Positions 34,242-45,252 of a stretch of DNA of 64,000 nt are shown in pieces (position 1 is the first letter of the stretch; every line of letters starts with the position of its first letter). The position numbers were made by a program, and so were the translations under genes. Where the stretch lies: assembly GCA_902168205.1 (NCBI GenBank), contig CABHOK010000006.1, positions 224,627-288,626 on the forward strand. The letters run 5' to 3'. The notes beneath the pieces are model-generated. The model did not search any database and had not been told where the DNA came from. It was given only the letters and a program-made list of their open reading frames with translations. The DNA is from an uncultured Chitinophaga sp. (GTDB lineage Bacteria > Bacteroidota > Bacteroidia > Cytophagales > Cyclobacteriaceae).

Positions 34242-37200
34242 ATGAAGGCATTATTCAACATTATCGCGAAACCAACGGGTATTACTCTATATATAATGAT
34301 GCTCGCATGCTGTGCAGTATATGCGCAACGACCGGAGATCAGATCGGTAGATAAGACCAGTACCAGTATGTCGGAGAAGGTTACCATCATGGGCACCAAC
34401 TTCGGCACCGATGCTACAAAGCTCGCGGTATATTTCGGAGCCGTGAAAGGAACAATCCTTACGGTGACCAACCAAATGATTCAGGTTGAAGTACCGGCCG
34501 GAACAACGTATAGACATATTGCCGTAACCAATACAGCCAATGGCCTTACGGGATATAGCAATGATTCATTCTTACTGAGCTTTAGTGGTAAAAATCCTTT
34601 TAACGTTAGCAACCTTAGTGCTCAATCTGATTTTGATGCAGAGAAAGGACTATACGACCACTGCCTTTGCGATCTGGACAACGATGGCAAAGCAGATATA
34701 GCGACTGCCAACAACGGTAACAACAACATAACCATTCTACGAAATACAAGTACAGGTGTCGGTAATATCAGCTTTACTAAAATACCCTTCGGACTTGGTA
34801 CATTTTCGTTACACATTCGTTGTGGCGATTTGAATGGTGATGGAAAGCAAGACCTTGTATTAACAGAAGGTAGTATTGCTTTGAGTGATCGCGTATTTAT
34901 ACTGCCCAATGCAAGTACCGGTGCCGGCAACTTTACCTTTGGCACTCCGATAACGATCAAGCTTACCGGGAGAAAGAATGCAAAAGTAGATATAGCAGAC
35001 CTCGACCTGAATGGTAAACCTGAACTGCTGGTTACTGACCAGGGAAGTAATACGATCTCTGTATTAGTGAATCAAAGTACCTTAGGATCAATCGCGTTCG
35101 CAGCTTCTCCTATAAATATAACTATACCATCAACCGCGAGTACCGATGGTATTGCCGTGGACGATCTTAACGGAGATTCCTATCCTGAAATAATAACCAG
35201 TCAGTTTCAGACTGCAACCAGTAACCTCTTTATTATAGAGAACGAAAGTACATCTGCCGGTGTAGCAATCGGAACCATATCAACCCTGACGATTGGTAAC
35301 ACAGTGAAACGAATTCGCATTGGTGATCTTGATAACGATGGTAAGAAAGATATAGCGGTAACACAGTTACTTGGATCTTCCATTTCCGTATTCCGCAACC
35401 AGGGCTCGGGCTCAACAATCAGTTTTGCATCTCCGTTGGTGATCGCTACGGAAGCGAATCCATGGGGTCTGGATTTTGGCGACCTGGATGGTGATGGTAA
35501 GATGGATATCGTAATAGCGTCTGTTACTCAAACGAAACTCACCATCCTGAATAACCAAAGTACTCCAGGTAATCTGTCATTTACAAAAGACGTGGTAAAC
35601 ACAACCTATATCACACGTCACGTTCGCATTGGTGATCTGGATGGCGATGGCAAACCCGATATCTCATTTACCAGTGTTGACAACTCTACAATACCAGCAT
35701 CGAAAGTATCAGTATTCAGAAATCGCTCGTGTGTATTCCCAGTTATATCACCGAATGAAACTCCATTAACGTTATGTACTGGTGCTTTACCCTATAAATT
35801 ATATGCTACCGTAAGCAAAGGTTCTTACTACGAATGGCGTAAGAACGGTGCGGTGGTTTCCTGCGGACTCAATCAGAATACATTTGATGTTACCGCTGCG
35901 AGTGGTACAGGTGTATATACCGTACGCGTTATTTCCGAAGGTGGTACCTGTGCATCCGCTACAGGTTGTGGTGAAGAATCTGATGGTATTGATATAACGG
36001 TGGTAGCAGGAACTGCAGGTGCAACAACACCCGCCAACAACGGCCCGGTCTGTTTAGGGGGAACACTGAATCTCTCTATTAATAATCTAGCCGGAGTAAC
36101 CTATGAATGGACTGGTCCGCAAGGATATACCGGCACGGGCACCGCGCCTACTCCAATTACAAATTTCAGTCTTGACAAAGCCGGACTATATTATGTAGAT
36201 GTCAAAGTAGGTTCATGTCTCCTGCGAAAGCAATCTACATTGGTTCAAGCTGTAGATGTACCTACCTTTAGCATTACGCCTGCCAACGAGCTTGTTCTTT
36301 GCCAGGGAGCAGCATCACAAAACCTGGAAGTAGTGCCCAACGATCCGGCCTATACCTATCAATGGTTTAAAGATGGAGCACCTGTATCTACCGGTGCACA
36401 GTTAGCGATAACTTCTGTTCCTGCCTCTTCCGGAAATTATACTGTGAAGGCTGGCAACGCGGGGTGTAGTGTGAATATCGAAACCGCTCCGGTTAAAGTT
36501 ACCATCACAACAACCATCACCGCCAACTTCAGCGCTCCTGCTACTGCATGCGCTAACCAGAAAGTAAAATTCACCAACGGATCGACATCAGATGCATCTG
36601 TGACAACATTTTACAATTGGAACTTTGATGATGGTAAAACCTCTACCGAAAAAGATCCTGAACACATCTTTACCTCAGCCGGTACATTTGATGTAACACT
36701 TACCGTATCGTACGCAGGCAACTCCTGTGCGGAAACGAAAACTATACCGATCACCATTACAAGTGCTCCGGCGGTTACCATAACCAACCCGAACAATGAC
36801 TACACTTTCTGTGAAGGCGCAACGCTGGTACTCCAGGTTACCGGGACCTTTACAGCATACGCATGGAGTAACGGAGCAACAACATCTTCCATCGAAGTAA
36901 GCGAAGAAGGAACCTATTCGGTGGATGTAACAGCCACCAATGGTTGCGTACTGACGGCAAGCCGTGTCGTTGAGACACTACCGGCTCCAAGTGTTATCGT
37001 AACTGCCACGCCACCACAGATCAACGAAGGAGAATCGTCACAATTGGCGGCATCCGGTTTGGAAAACTATAGCTGGGAGCCCGGGGAAACTTTATCGCAA
37101 ACTTCTATTGCCAACCCAGTAGCTACTCCGTTGGCTACCACCACCTACCAGGTTACAGGGTTAGATGCCAATGGTTGCGAAGGCAAGGCCACCATTGAAG

Positions 37201-37496
37201 TGAAAGTAGCTGGCGATGCGATTGTTACCAAGCTAAAACCCGGTAACTTCATCTCTCCGAACAACGATGGACCAAATGAGCTATGGGTAGTCGAGAACAT
37301 TATGACCTACCCGCAATGCGGCATTACTATATATGACGAGAAGGGTGTAAAGGTATTCGAAGCAAAACCTTATCAAAATAACTGGGATGGTACTTTCAAT
37401 GGTAAGAAGCTTCCCGATGGAGTATACTACTATATAATTCGTTGTGACGGAGAAGAAAGCGTGCCTCGTGCAGGGAGCATTACGTTAATCAGGTAG
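34242..37496 (+). CDS. T9SS type B surface protein with TIG, FG-GAP propeller and PKD domains
   Basis: A 1084-residue secreted protein. The ATG at 34242 is preferred over one at 34197 because it opens directly into a signal peptide ending VYAQ. In order: a TIG/IPT domain (~35-115), seven FG-GAP/VCBS repeats with Ca-binding cores such as DLDNDGKADIA and DLDGDGKMDIV (~145-500, a complete seven-blade propeller), several Ig-like domains with cysteine pairs, a PKD domain (NWNFDDGKTSTEKDPEH), and a type B sorting domain with SPNNDGPNELW and NWDGTFNGKKLPDGVYYY at the end. It would be carried by the T9SS with the upstream PorP-type protein. Confidence 0.93.
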   Translation: MKALFNIIAKPTGITLYIMMLACCAVYAQRPEIRSVDKTSTSMSEKVTIMGTNFGTDATKLAVYFGAVKGTILTVTNQMIQVEVPAGTTYRHIAVTNTANGLTGYSNDSFLLSFSGKNPFNVSNLSAQSDFDAEKGLYDHCLCDLDNDGKADIATANNGNNNITILRNTSTGVGNISFTKIPFGLGTFSLHIRCGDLNGDGKQDLVLTEGSIALSDRVFILPNASTGAGNFTFGTPITIKLTGRKNAKVDIADLDLNGKPELLVTDQGSNTISVLVNQSTLGSIAFAASPINITIPSTASTDGIAVDDLNGDSYPEIITSQFQTATSNLFIIENESTSAGVAIGTISTLTIGNTVKRIRIGDLDNDGKKDIAVTQLLGSSISVFRNQGSGSTISFASPLVIATEANPWGLDFGDLDGDGKMDIVIASVTQTKLTILNNQSTPGNLSFTKDVVNTTYITRHVRIGDLDGDGKPDISFTSVDNSTIPASKVSVFRNRSCVFPVISPNETPLTLCTGALPYKLYATVSKGSYYEWRKNGAVVSCGLNQNTFDVTAASGTGVYTVRVISEGGTCASATGCGEESDGIDITVVAGTAGATTPANNGPVCLGGTLNLSINNLAGVTYEWTGPQGYTGTGTAPTPITNFSLDKAGLYYVDVKVGSCLLRKQSTLVQAVDVPTFSITPANELVLCQGAASQNLEVVPNDPAYTYQWFKDGAPVSTGAQLAITSVPASSGNYTVKAGNAGCSVNIETAPVKVTITTTITANFSAPATACANQKVKFTNGSTSDASVTTFYNWNFDDGKTSTEKDPEHIFTSAGTFDVTLTVSYAGNSCAETKTIPITITSAPAVTITNPNNDYTFCEGATLVLQVTGTFTAYAWSNGATTSSIEVSEEGTYSVDVTATNGCVLTASRVVETLPAPSVIVTATPPQINEGESSQLAASGLENYSWEPGETLSQTSIANPVATPLATTTYQVTGLDANGCEGKATIEVKVAGDAIVTKLKPGNFISPNNDGPNELWVVENIMTYPQCGITIYDEKGVKVFEAKPYQNNWDGTFNGKKLPDGVYYYIIRCDGEESVPRAGSITLIR

Positions 37497-37737
37497 CAAA
37501 AGGTTGCCGCAGTCTATCGGTTGTTTACGTCAGGCTGTCGATAAAGGCCCTTTTTAGGGTCACATTTCCGGTTCAAAACTTACATCATCAGGTTACAAGC
37601 GCTACTATATCTTAATATAGTATACGGATACGGGCTAATGTAACTCGTTTGTTCTAACGGCTAATTCATTCGCATATGTAAGGAATGAATCGCTTAAAGA
37701 ATCTTTATAACGATTAACATAGAAGCCTTAGTGTCCT

Positions 37738-37745
37738 TAGATTTG
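37738..37745 (+). promoter_or_regulatory. Candidate -7 box of the giant type B gene
   Basis: TAGATTTG matches TAnnTTTG and lies 22 bases before the chosen ATG. No TTTG is found at -33, so it is a weak call. The 270-base gap from 37497 holds no gene; it has an AT-rich stretch with short inverted words (CCCTTTTTAGGG). Confidence 0.4.
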
Positions 37746-37766
37746 CACATAATTTTTTCTACCCCT

Positions 37767-40700
37767 ATGAAAAGGTTGATTTTACTGATCTCTTTCCTAA
37801 GCCTGATAGCAATGAGTTCGTTCGCACAGGAGACAGGTCCCAAGTGTAATAACAACTTGGATGACGATGGCGATGGCCTCGTAGACTGCCGTGACGGAGA
37901 CTGTGGCGCTAAAGTTTGTGAAATCTGTGATAACGGTATAGACGATGATGGCGACCGTTTCATAGACTGTTACGACAAGGAGTGTTCCATCGATGCAGTT
38001 TGTAAAGATTTCTTTATCGGTCATGATATAACTTGTGACGTTAAGCCTGACAGCTTCCCTCCTTTCGAAATGAAGCTTAAGTTTAAATCAGAGCCTAGCC
38101 GAACTAACCACGTTAACCGCCTGATTGTAGGAGATGTTGATGATGATGGTACTCCTGAAATAGTTACGACATTCCGAAATGGAAACAGCAGCCCTGCTGC
38201 AGACCCCACCGAAGGTTTTATCAACGTTCTGAGTGCTCCCGCTGCCGGTACTATCCTGCAACTGGAGAAACAGATCAATACACTGAACGACAACCTCAGA
38301 CCTACTTTTGAAGATATAGCCATGGCTGATATCAATAAAGATGGATGTGCCGAGTTTTTCATTCTTACTGCTACATCAGACGGAACAGGCTATAAAATTA
38401 TGGCCTACGATTGTAACGGTAACAAAACCTGGACCAGTCCTATAGATTGGGGAGTATACCCTGGTACAATGGGGCTTACAGATTTTGATGGCGATGGTTA
38501 TGTCGAGTTATATACCCGTACCCGGATTTATGATGCTCACTCCGGTACATTAATGGCCGAGAACAACTGGGCTGGTAGTGGCGGAAGTTGGTTTGAGACC
38601 AGCAACGCTCCTATAGCTGTTGATATATTGACCGGATCTTCAACACAAGAACTTGTGGCGGGTTGCCGGATATACTCGGTAAATATTAATCGTCCTGCTC
38701 CTCCTCCGGCAACACCTCCGGTATTGGGCTCAACACTTACACTTTCACAACAACGTTCCGAGTACTTTACAAGAAATCAACGCGTATCCGGAAGTGGTAC
38801 CAGTGTGGCTGACTTTAACCTGGATGGCTATCTTGATATAGTAGCGGTTGGCTCTACCACGCAGGCGGGTAACAACCAGGACAGAACGACTACCATTTTC
38901 TTCTGGGACGTTCAAAACAATGCCCTGAAAACTTATACAGATCTTTCCAATTCAAGCGACAGCAAGTATAAAAATGGATGGCAGAACGGTGCCGGTCGTG
39001 TTAACCTTGCGGATATAGACGGTGACGGTAAAATGAATGCCGTATATGTATCCGGTAAATATCTATATGCACTTAAAGAAACTGCTGCTGGCCTGGATAC
39101 TTTGTGGAGACGTGGTGTTACGGAAGAAACTTCCGGTTACACAGGCTGTACCATGTTCGACTTTAATGCCGATGGTAAATCTGAAATTGTATACCGTGAC
39201 GAGAATTATATCTATATATATACCACTACAAATACGAGTGGTGTAGTAACCGTTACACGCAGTACACCAATCCGATGCGCTTCCCGTACATCCAATGAAT
39301 ATCCGATTGTTGTGGATATGAACGGAGATGGTTCGACTGAAATATGCGTGGTTTGTTCTACCGACAACGTAACAAACGGAGCAGCTCTTACAAACCTTTA
39401 TAGTGAAGCTGAAGTACGTGTATATGAATCCGCCAACGAACCGTGGGTACCGGCACGTAAGCTCTGGAACCAGCACGGTTATTTTGTAGCCAACGTTAAT
39501 GACGACCTTACCATTCCGAAACAAATGCAGGCACACCACCTGGTATATGCCGAAAATGCACAATGTTTTGTAGATGGAAAAAGCAGGCCGCTGAACAGCT
39601 TCCTGAACCAATCACCTTTTCTGAACTCATTTGGTTGTCCTTCATATGCAGCGCCTAACCTGGCCGTTACACCTTTCAGTGACGACTTTGATGTACAGGT
39701 TAATCCTCCTACGTGTCCGGATAAAAACTTTACGGTATCCTTCAAGTTCAGAAACAAAGGTGATATCGGAATCAGCGGTAACTTACCTGTTGCATTCTAT
39801 AACGGAGACCCTATGGCTGCCGGAGCAATACTGCTTGGAAAGACTACAATACCATTGAGCAACATGAACCCTGGTGATACCCTTACGCAAACCAACGTAA
39901 GCATAACAGGTCCTGGTTCTGCCTTTACACTATATATAGTATTGAATGACGATGGTACAACCATCCCTACTCCTATTACTATACCGAATCCAAATTCAAA
40001 GATCAAAGAGTGCGACTATGGCGACAATATTCTGAAAACAAATGTTGTTCCCCTGCCGGTTACACTTCAGGCTGAAGTACTTCGCGACAACCTGAGATGT
40101 AGCAACGTAACCAACGCTCCTAATAATGGTGCCGTTCGAGCATACGTGCTTATTAATGGTAAAAAAGATTCAACCAGTTTTAACTTCTACTGGTTTAAAG
40201 GAACGGTTGCAAAACCGATAGCGTCCGCTGACCACGTGGGGCACACCTATACTGGTCTTCCGGCAGATACCTATACTGTATATGCTATTCATAAAACAGC
40301 GAAGTGTAACTCGGATACCGTAGCCAGTGTGGTGGTGAAAGAAATTTCAAGAGCCATTAATGTTAATGTAACTACATTACATAACTACGATGATTGTAAG
40401 AATCCAACCGGTGTATTACAAGCTATTGTAAATGACACGGATGGTGATGGTATAGGAGAACCTACCGGTAAATTTGAATACACCTGGTATGCCGGTCCCG
40501 ATATCCTCGTGGGCGATACATTAGGTATCAGCCATACGTTAACAGGCTTGAAGCCCGGTTCATATTCGGTACTGGTTACTGAAAAAACAACGGGTTGCCA
40601 GGGTAACGACTCCGGAGATATACTTGACCTCACGGTTCCATTCACATTAGATACTACACATGTTGATATTACCTGCTCTGCAACAGCTAAAGGAAGTGCT

Positions 40701-43700
40701 ACTGCAACTGTAAGCGGGGGAACCACAGGCTATACTTTTTCATGGTTCAATGGAAGTTTTGTAAAACCAACAAGCGATTTTAGTGGATCCGTTTATAACA
40801 ACCTGAACGCAGGAAATTATACAGTGTTCGCTACTGATATCAATACAAAATGTACTTCCGACACTGTAACAATAAAAGTTAAGCAGACCACACCTCCGGT
40901 TATTACTGGTATAACCAAAGACTCTGATCAGTTATCATGTACGGGCACAATTGGCGCTGCCACGGTTAACGTTCAGGGTAATGTTTCTGACTATACTTAT
41001 CAATGGTATAAAGGACCAAACACATTGGCTGCGAATGCCATTGCCGGAGCAATCAGTCCTTCGGTTACCGGTTTAGCTGCAGGCACCTATACCGTTAAGG
41101 TTACCAGCAAAACAACTTCTTGTTCGTCCACTGCACAGATCATTATTGACGGACCTTCCACAACCGAGATACTTACCGTTGTTGCTACGGCACAGTCAAC
41201 CTGTACTCCAAACAACGGTCGGATTGAAGTACAAACTGTAAGCCCTGGCGTGCCAAGTGACTATACATTCGAGTGGTATACCGGTTCGGCGGTTAACGCA
41301 TCTAAATTGATTAACACAAGTACTACCAATATATTGGCAGGTGTTAATCCAGGTATATATACCGTAAGAGCAAGACATAAAGTTCATGGTTGCGTAACTC
41401 CCGCGAAGCAAGTACAGGTCGTAAATAATATTCCTGTAATTGCGATGGATCCACCTGTGTTAACTGAACCCAATGACTGTTTTTCCAAAACTGGTGAAAT
41501 AAATATCACTATGACCACCGGCAGTACATTGGGGTATGGCTTCCGGTGGTTCAAGGGATACGCAGTGACATCATCAAGCGTAGAAATTACAACGACTACC
41601 AATACTTCATCTACTTCTCATATCAACCAACTACAAAGTGGACAGTATGTTGTAGAAGTTACCAACCGTGATACGGGATGTAAGCAAGAATTCCCGATCT
41701 ACTTGCCATATCTAAATGGGCATACTTTGGCCCCCTTCTCTCAAACCGACATAACAACTTGTGTCCCTGACAATGGAGGAAGCATTACTGCAGAGCTTAA
41801 ACCAACCGCAGGCTTTGCAGACAATGATTACATAGTTGAATATTTTGATGGCAATGTGGACCCCGAAACTCCCGCAGGAACAGGAACACTAGTTACATCA
41901 GTAGCTCCTAACGGAAGCAACTACCTGTATACTTCCAATGGACCTTTCAATATAACTATTCGCTACTATACAATGGTGGCAACGGTAAATAATGGTTCTG
42001 TCTTAGATGGATGCCGAGCATCGGCAACATTTGCAATAAAGCAGACAGTGAGCGATCCGGTTATCGATGCCACGGCAACAGCAGCCACTACGATGGTTAA
42101 CAAGTTTTGTAAAACTGAAGTTGCCGGAAATCCGGGAAGCGGTTCGATTACATTGGCATTAGGCTCTGGTGTTCCGGCAGACTATGACTATCAATGGACT
42201 TCGGACACGGATGCTTCATTCTCTGCAACTACAAAAGATATAACCAGTCTTAAACCAGGTGAGTATAGAATATTGATGACTGATAACGGTGGTGTGAACC
42301 AAGGTTGTTATACTGAAAATGTATTCACCGTGTTGAACGATCCGAAAGAAGTAACGGTAAATCTTGCTAACGGTGATATCACCTTGACAAGTCTTACAGA
42401 ATGTGGTCCGGATGGTGTAACTCCATTAACACAAGGTGGTGCTGCCTTCCAGCGTATCATGGTTGATGGCACAGCATTAACGTCTCCGTTCGCAGGATAT
42501 ACTTTCGACTGGAGAAAGATTGATAACTCTGTAGTAGCTGATAATGACGCTGTACCGGGTGATATTGGCAATCTGGGCGCTGGTGAGTTCTATGTTACTG
42601 CTAACGAAACTTCCAGCAACTGCGATGTTACAGCAAGCTTTACGATTGACGATAAAACGATCAACTCAGTTAATGTAGATCTGTTACGATTCGTTGTTCC
42701 TTCAAAATGTCTCAAGCCTGCAAACGTATTGGGAGAACTCGAAGTACAAGCGTCAGGTCTTCCTGGTACAAGCTATGCTTATAGCTGGTTTGCCGGGGCA
42801 ACTACAACGACACCGCTACCTGCCGGTAATGTAACGGGTACAGATAATTACGGTAATGCAGGAAATATAGCACAAACTATTAACCCTGGATTCTTCACCG
42901 TATCAGTCGAGAATACTACTTCACACTGTAAGGCAGTGGCAACATACGAACTCTCTCAAGACACAGCTTTCGTTACCATGACTGCCTCAGCAAGTCCGCT
43001 TACGTTCTGTATAAATCCGGATGGATCTATGTATGCGACTGTTACGAGTGGAAGTCCAAATGATTATGATTATAAATGGTATATCGGAAATGCGGTAAAC
43101 CCACCGGCCGCTTATACAGGCAAACTAGTTGAAAACATTCAACCTGCTGCATTCCCGAATACGTTCCTGGTGGTAGCAACCGATCAGGCAGATGCATTCT
43201 GCGAAGTGTCCGCTTCCGTGTCCATTGATGATATGCGTGTATACCCGGTTGTAACGGCAACAGCAGTTAACCCGAGAACAAACTGCGATGTCGTGAAGGC
43301 TGACGGTATCGTTTCAGCTTCCGTGGACGGTAACGTGATCGACTATACTTTCGACTGGTATGGCGAGACTATAACTCCTCCTCCATTTGCTACCGGTTCA
43401 CAGATCAGCGACCTGAGAGATAGTACCTATACTGTTATTGCAAGCGACCTCGTTTCAGGCTGTTCAGATACAACACAGGTAATCCTTGAATTCGTACCGG
43501 TAGGTGTTGAACAACCAAGTATAGAAGTCATCTCGCACGTGACAAGCTGTGTGGATAACAACGGTATACTCTCGGCATCGGTTAACGGAAATACATCAGA
43601 CTATATCTTCGAATGGTATATCGGTAATGCCGTAAAAGCATCTCCTGATTTTGTAGGATCATACTACGATAGCCTTGCGGTAGGTATATATACTGTACGT

Positions 43701-44285
43701 GCAACAAGTCTCATTACAGGTTGCGTGTCTGATCCGGTAAGCGAAGAAATTCTGTCTAAACCGGTTCTTCCTGAATTTGAGTTCGCAATCATCCCGGCAA
43801 GCTGTGATGAAGAGAACGGACAAATCATGCTGACCATCACAAATGATGTTGATATAGACGAAATCATCTGGGAATCTGTTAATGGAACCATTATGGGTGA
43901 TCCGGTTCTCGATGGTATACCGGCAGGTTTATATAAAGTAACAGTAAGAACACAGCTCGGCTGTGAAGCTTCGAAAGAAGTTGAAGTGAAAACAGATATA
44001 CATCCTTACAATGGTATATCCAGAAATGGTGATGGTAAGAATGACATCTTCTTCATCAACTGTATCCAGAACTTCCCGGATAACATCGTGAAGGTGTTCA
44101 ACCGTGCCGGTACACTGGTATACGAGCATGAAGGATACAACAACATTGATATCTTCTTCGATGGTAAATCCAACAAGGGTATCAGTGTAATGGGTACGAA
44201 CCTCCCGGATGGTACATACTTCTACATCATTGACAAGCGCGATGGTTCGAAGCCCCTGGCCGGATATCTTGAAATAGTTAATTAA
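37767..44285 (+). CDS. Giant SprB-like T9SS type B surface protein
   Basis: A 2172-residue secreted protein; the ATG at 37767 gives an ideal signal peptide (MKRLILLISFLSLIAMSSFA). Next come two cysteine-bracketed acidic motifs (NNNLDDDGDGLVDC, DNGIDDDGDRFIDC) of the MopE-like metal-binding type, an FG-GAP-like propeller (DVDDDGTPEIV, DFDGDGYVELY, DIDGDGKMNAV, DMNGDGSTEIC; ~100-610), and then about a dozen Ig/SprB-type repeats of ~95-110 residues (shape: YTFxWYxG ... GxYTVxAT ... TGC). The last ~90 residues are the type B sorting domain (GISRNGDGKNDIFFINC, NLPDGTYFYI). SprB in Flavobacterium is the mobile gliding adhesin; a similar role is inferred. Confidence 0.93.
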   Translation: MKRLILLISFLSLIAMSSFAQETGPKCNNNLDDDGDGLVDCRDGDCGAKVCEICDNGIDDDGDRFIDCYDKECSIDAVCKDFFIGHDITCDVKPDSFPPFEMKLKFKSEPSRTNHVNRLIVGDVDDDGTPEIVTTFRNGNSSPAADPTEGFINVLSAPAAGTILQLEKQINTLNDNLRPTFEDIAMADINKDGCAEFFILTATSDGTGYKIMAYDCNGNKTWTSPIDWGVYPGTMGLTDFDGDGYVELYTRTRIYDAHSGTLMAENNWAGSGGSWFETSNAPIAVDILTGSSTQELVAGCRIYSVNINRPAPPPATPPVLGSTLTLSQQRSEYFTRNQRVSGSGTSVADFNLDGYLDIVAVGSTTQAGNNQDRTTTIFFWDVQNNALKTYTDLSNSSDSKYKNGWQNGAGRVNLADIDGDGKMNAVYVSGKYLYALKETAAGLDTLWRRGVTEETSGYTGCTMFDFNADGKSEIVYRDENYIYIYTTTNTSGVVTVTRSTPIRCASRTSNEYPIVVDMNGDGSTEICVVCSTDNVTNGAALTNLYSEAEVRVYESANEPWVPARKLWNQHGYFVANVNDDLTIPKQMQAHHLVYAENAQCFVDGKSRPLNSFLNQSPFLNSFGCPSYAAPNLAVTPFSDDFDVQVNPPTCPDKNFTVSFKFRNKGDIGISGNLPVAFYNGDPMAAGAILLGKTTIPLSNMNPGDTLTQTNVSITGPGSAFTLYIVLNDDGTTIPTPITIPNPNSKIKECDYGDNILKTNVVPLPVTLQAEVLRDNLRCSNVTNAPNNGAVRAYVLINGKKDSTSFNFYWFKGTVAKPIASADHVGHTYTGLPADTYTVYAIHKTAKCNSDTVASVVVKEISRAINVNVTTLHNYDDCKNPTGVLQAIVNDTDGDGIGEPTGKFEYTWYAGPDILVGDTLGISHTLTGLKPGSYSVLVTEKTTGCQGNDSGDILDLTVPFTLDTTHVDITCSATAKGSATATVSGGTTGYTFSWFNGSFVKPTSDFSGSVYNNLNAGNYTVFATDINTKCTSDTVTIKVKQTTPPVITGITKDSDQLSCTGTIGAATVNVQGNVSDYTYQWYKGPNTLAANAIAGAISPSVTGLAAGTYTVKVTSKTTSCSSTAQIIIDGPSTTEILTVVATAQSTCTPNNGRIEVQTVSPGVPSDYTFEWYTGSAVNASKLINTSTTNILAGVNPGIYTVRARHKVHGCVTPAKQVQVVNNIPVIAMDPPVLTEPNDCFSKTGEINITMTTGSTLGYGFRWFKGYAVTSSSVEITTTTNTSSTSHINQLQSGQYVVEVTNRDTGCKQEFPIYLPYLNGHTLAPFSQTDITTCVPDNGGSITAELKPTAGFADNDYIVEYFDGNVDPETPAGTGTLVTSVAPNGSNYLYTSNGPFNITIRYYTMVATVNNGSVLDGCRASATFAIKQTVSDPVIDATATAATTMVNKFCKTEVAGNPGSGSITLALGSGVPADYDYQWTSDTDASFSATTKDITSLKPGEYRILMTDNGGVNQGCYTENVFTVLNDPKEVTVNLANGDITLTSLTECGPDGVTPLTQGGAAFQRIMVDGTALTSPFAGYTFDWRKIDNSVVADNDAVPGDIGNLGAGEFYVTANETSSNCDVTASFTIDDKTINSVNVDLLRFVVPSKCLKPANVLGELEVQASGLPGTSYAYSWFAGATTTTPLPAGNVTGTDNYGNAGNIAQTINPGFFTVSVENTTSHCKAVATYELSQDTAFVTMTASASPLTFCINPDGSMYATVTSGSPNDYDYKWYIGNAVNPPAAYTGKLVENIQPAAFPNTFLVVATDQADAFCEVSASVSIDDMRVYPVVTATAVNPRTNCDVVKADGIVSASVDGNVIDYTFDWYGETITPPPFATGSQISDLRDSTYTVIASDLVSGCSDTTQVILEFVPVGVEQPSIEVISHVTSCVDNNGILSASVNGNTSDYIFEWYIGNAVKASPDFVGSYYDSLAVGIYTVRATSLITGCVSDPVSEEILSKPVLPEFEFAIIPASCDEENGQIMLTITNDVDIDEIIWESVNGTIMGDPVLDGIPAGLYKVTVRTQLGCEASKEVEVKTDIHPYNGISRNGDGKNDIFFINCIQNFPDNIVKVFNRAGTLVYEHEGYNNIDIFFDGKSNKGISVMGTNLPDGTYFYIIDKRDGSKPLAGYLEIVN

Positions 44286-44294
44286 TTTAATGTA

Positions 44295-45245
44295 ATGACC
44301 TCTACCCTGAAGCACATTTTTTCAACTACGTTGTTTGTACTGGGTATTGCTATAGCCGGAATGGCGCAGCAGTATCCGGTCTTCACCCAGTATTATTTCA
44401 ACGAGATGGTGATAAACCCTGCCTATGCAGGTGCTCACGTCAAGTTTAGTGCAACAGCGATGTACCGGAACCAGTGGGTGAACTTTCCGGGCGCGCCCAA
44501 GACATTTAACATCAGTGCACATACTGCGCTGGCGAAGAATAAAGTGGGTGTAGGCCTGATGGTGAACCACGATGAGATTGGTAGCTATAGCAACGATCAC
44601 ATCTATGTAAACTATGCGTACAAGATTCATTTTCCCAATTCAACGTTGGCCATGGGACTCCAGGCTGGTATCAACCTGCTGGGTGCCGACTATAGCAAAC
44701 TTGATTTGCAGAATCCTGATGATGCATCGTTCTACAATATATCCAAGCAGGTAAAGCCTAACTTCGGAGCCGGTATATTTTATACCAAGAAGAATTTCTT
44801 CCTCGGCTTCTCCGTTCCGTTCATTATGAACAACGAAGTAGCCAACTCTGTTGAAAGCCTGCTGGGTGGCATTAAAGAAGCTCGTTATTACTTCCTCCGC
44901 GGTGGTGCTATACTTCCGCTGGATCGTATGGATAAAGTAAAGATCAATCCTTCATTCCTGGTGCGTACACAGGAAGGACAGCCGTTAAGTTTTGATATCA
45001 ACACCGCGGTAATATTCTACGATGTATTCAGTATTGGAGGATCGTATCGTCTCGGTGATTCGTTCATCACATTCATCGATCTCAAACTGACCGAGAAATT
45101 ACACTTTGGATATTCATACGATTGGACTCAATCCGATCTGAACAACTTCTCCAATGGTACGCATGAGTTCATGTTGAACTTCCGCTCCATCTTCAGAGGT
45201 ATCCACAAAAACCCCGAGTGTCCGCAATACTACGACTACCGATAA
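44295..45245 (+). CDS. PorP/SprF family T9SS membrane protein
   Basis: A 316-residue outer-membrane barrel with a signal peptide ending GMAQ, then QQYPVFTQYYFNEMVINPAY and RNQWVNFPGAPKTFNISAH, the hallmark start of PorP/SprF proteins. It ends with GTHEFMLNFR and a short tail. SprF is required for secretion and surface attachment of SprB; here the gene starts nine bases after the giant type B protein, as sprF follows sprB. No SPOR extension is present. A strong terminator closes the unit. Confidence 0.93.
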   Translation: MTSTLKHIFSTTLFVLGIAIAGMAQQYPVFTQYYFNEMVINPAYAGAHVKFSATAMYRNQWVNFPGAPKTFNISAHTALAKNKVGVGLMVNHDEIGSYSNDHIYVNYAYKIHFPNSTLAMGLQAGINLLGADYSKLDLQNPDDASFYNISKQVKPNFGAGIFYTKKNFFLGFSVPFIMNNEVANSVESLLGGIKEARYYFLRGGAILPLDRMDKVKINPSFLVRTQEGQPLSFDINTAVIFYDVFSIGGSYRLGDSFITFIDLKLTEKLHFGYSYDWTQSDLNNFSNGTHEFMLNFRSIFRGIHKNPECPQYYDYR

Positions 45246-45252
45246 GGTCAAA

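Noticed and set aside
39063..39611. Minus-strand open frame of ~182 codons inside the giant type B gene
   Set aside because: It is entirely antisense to a strongly supported reading frame and shows no domain.
38000..44200. Repeated units in the giant type B gene as a CRISPR or DNA repeat array
   Set aside because: The repetition is at protein level (Ig/SprB units of ~100 residues) with diverged DNA; there are no short identical repeats with regular spacers.
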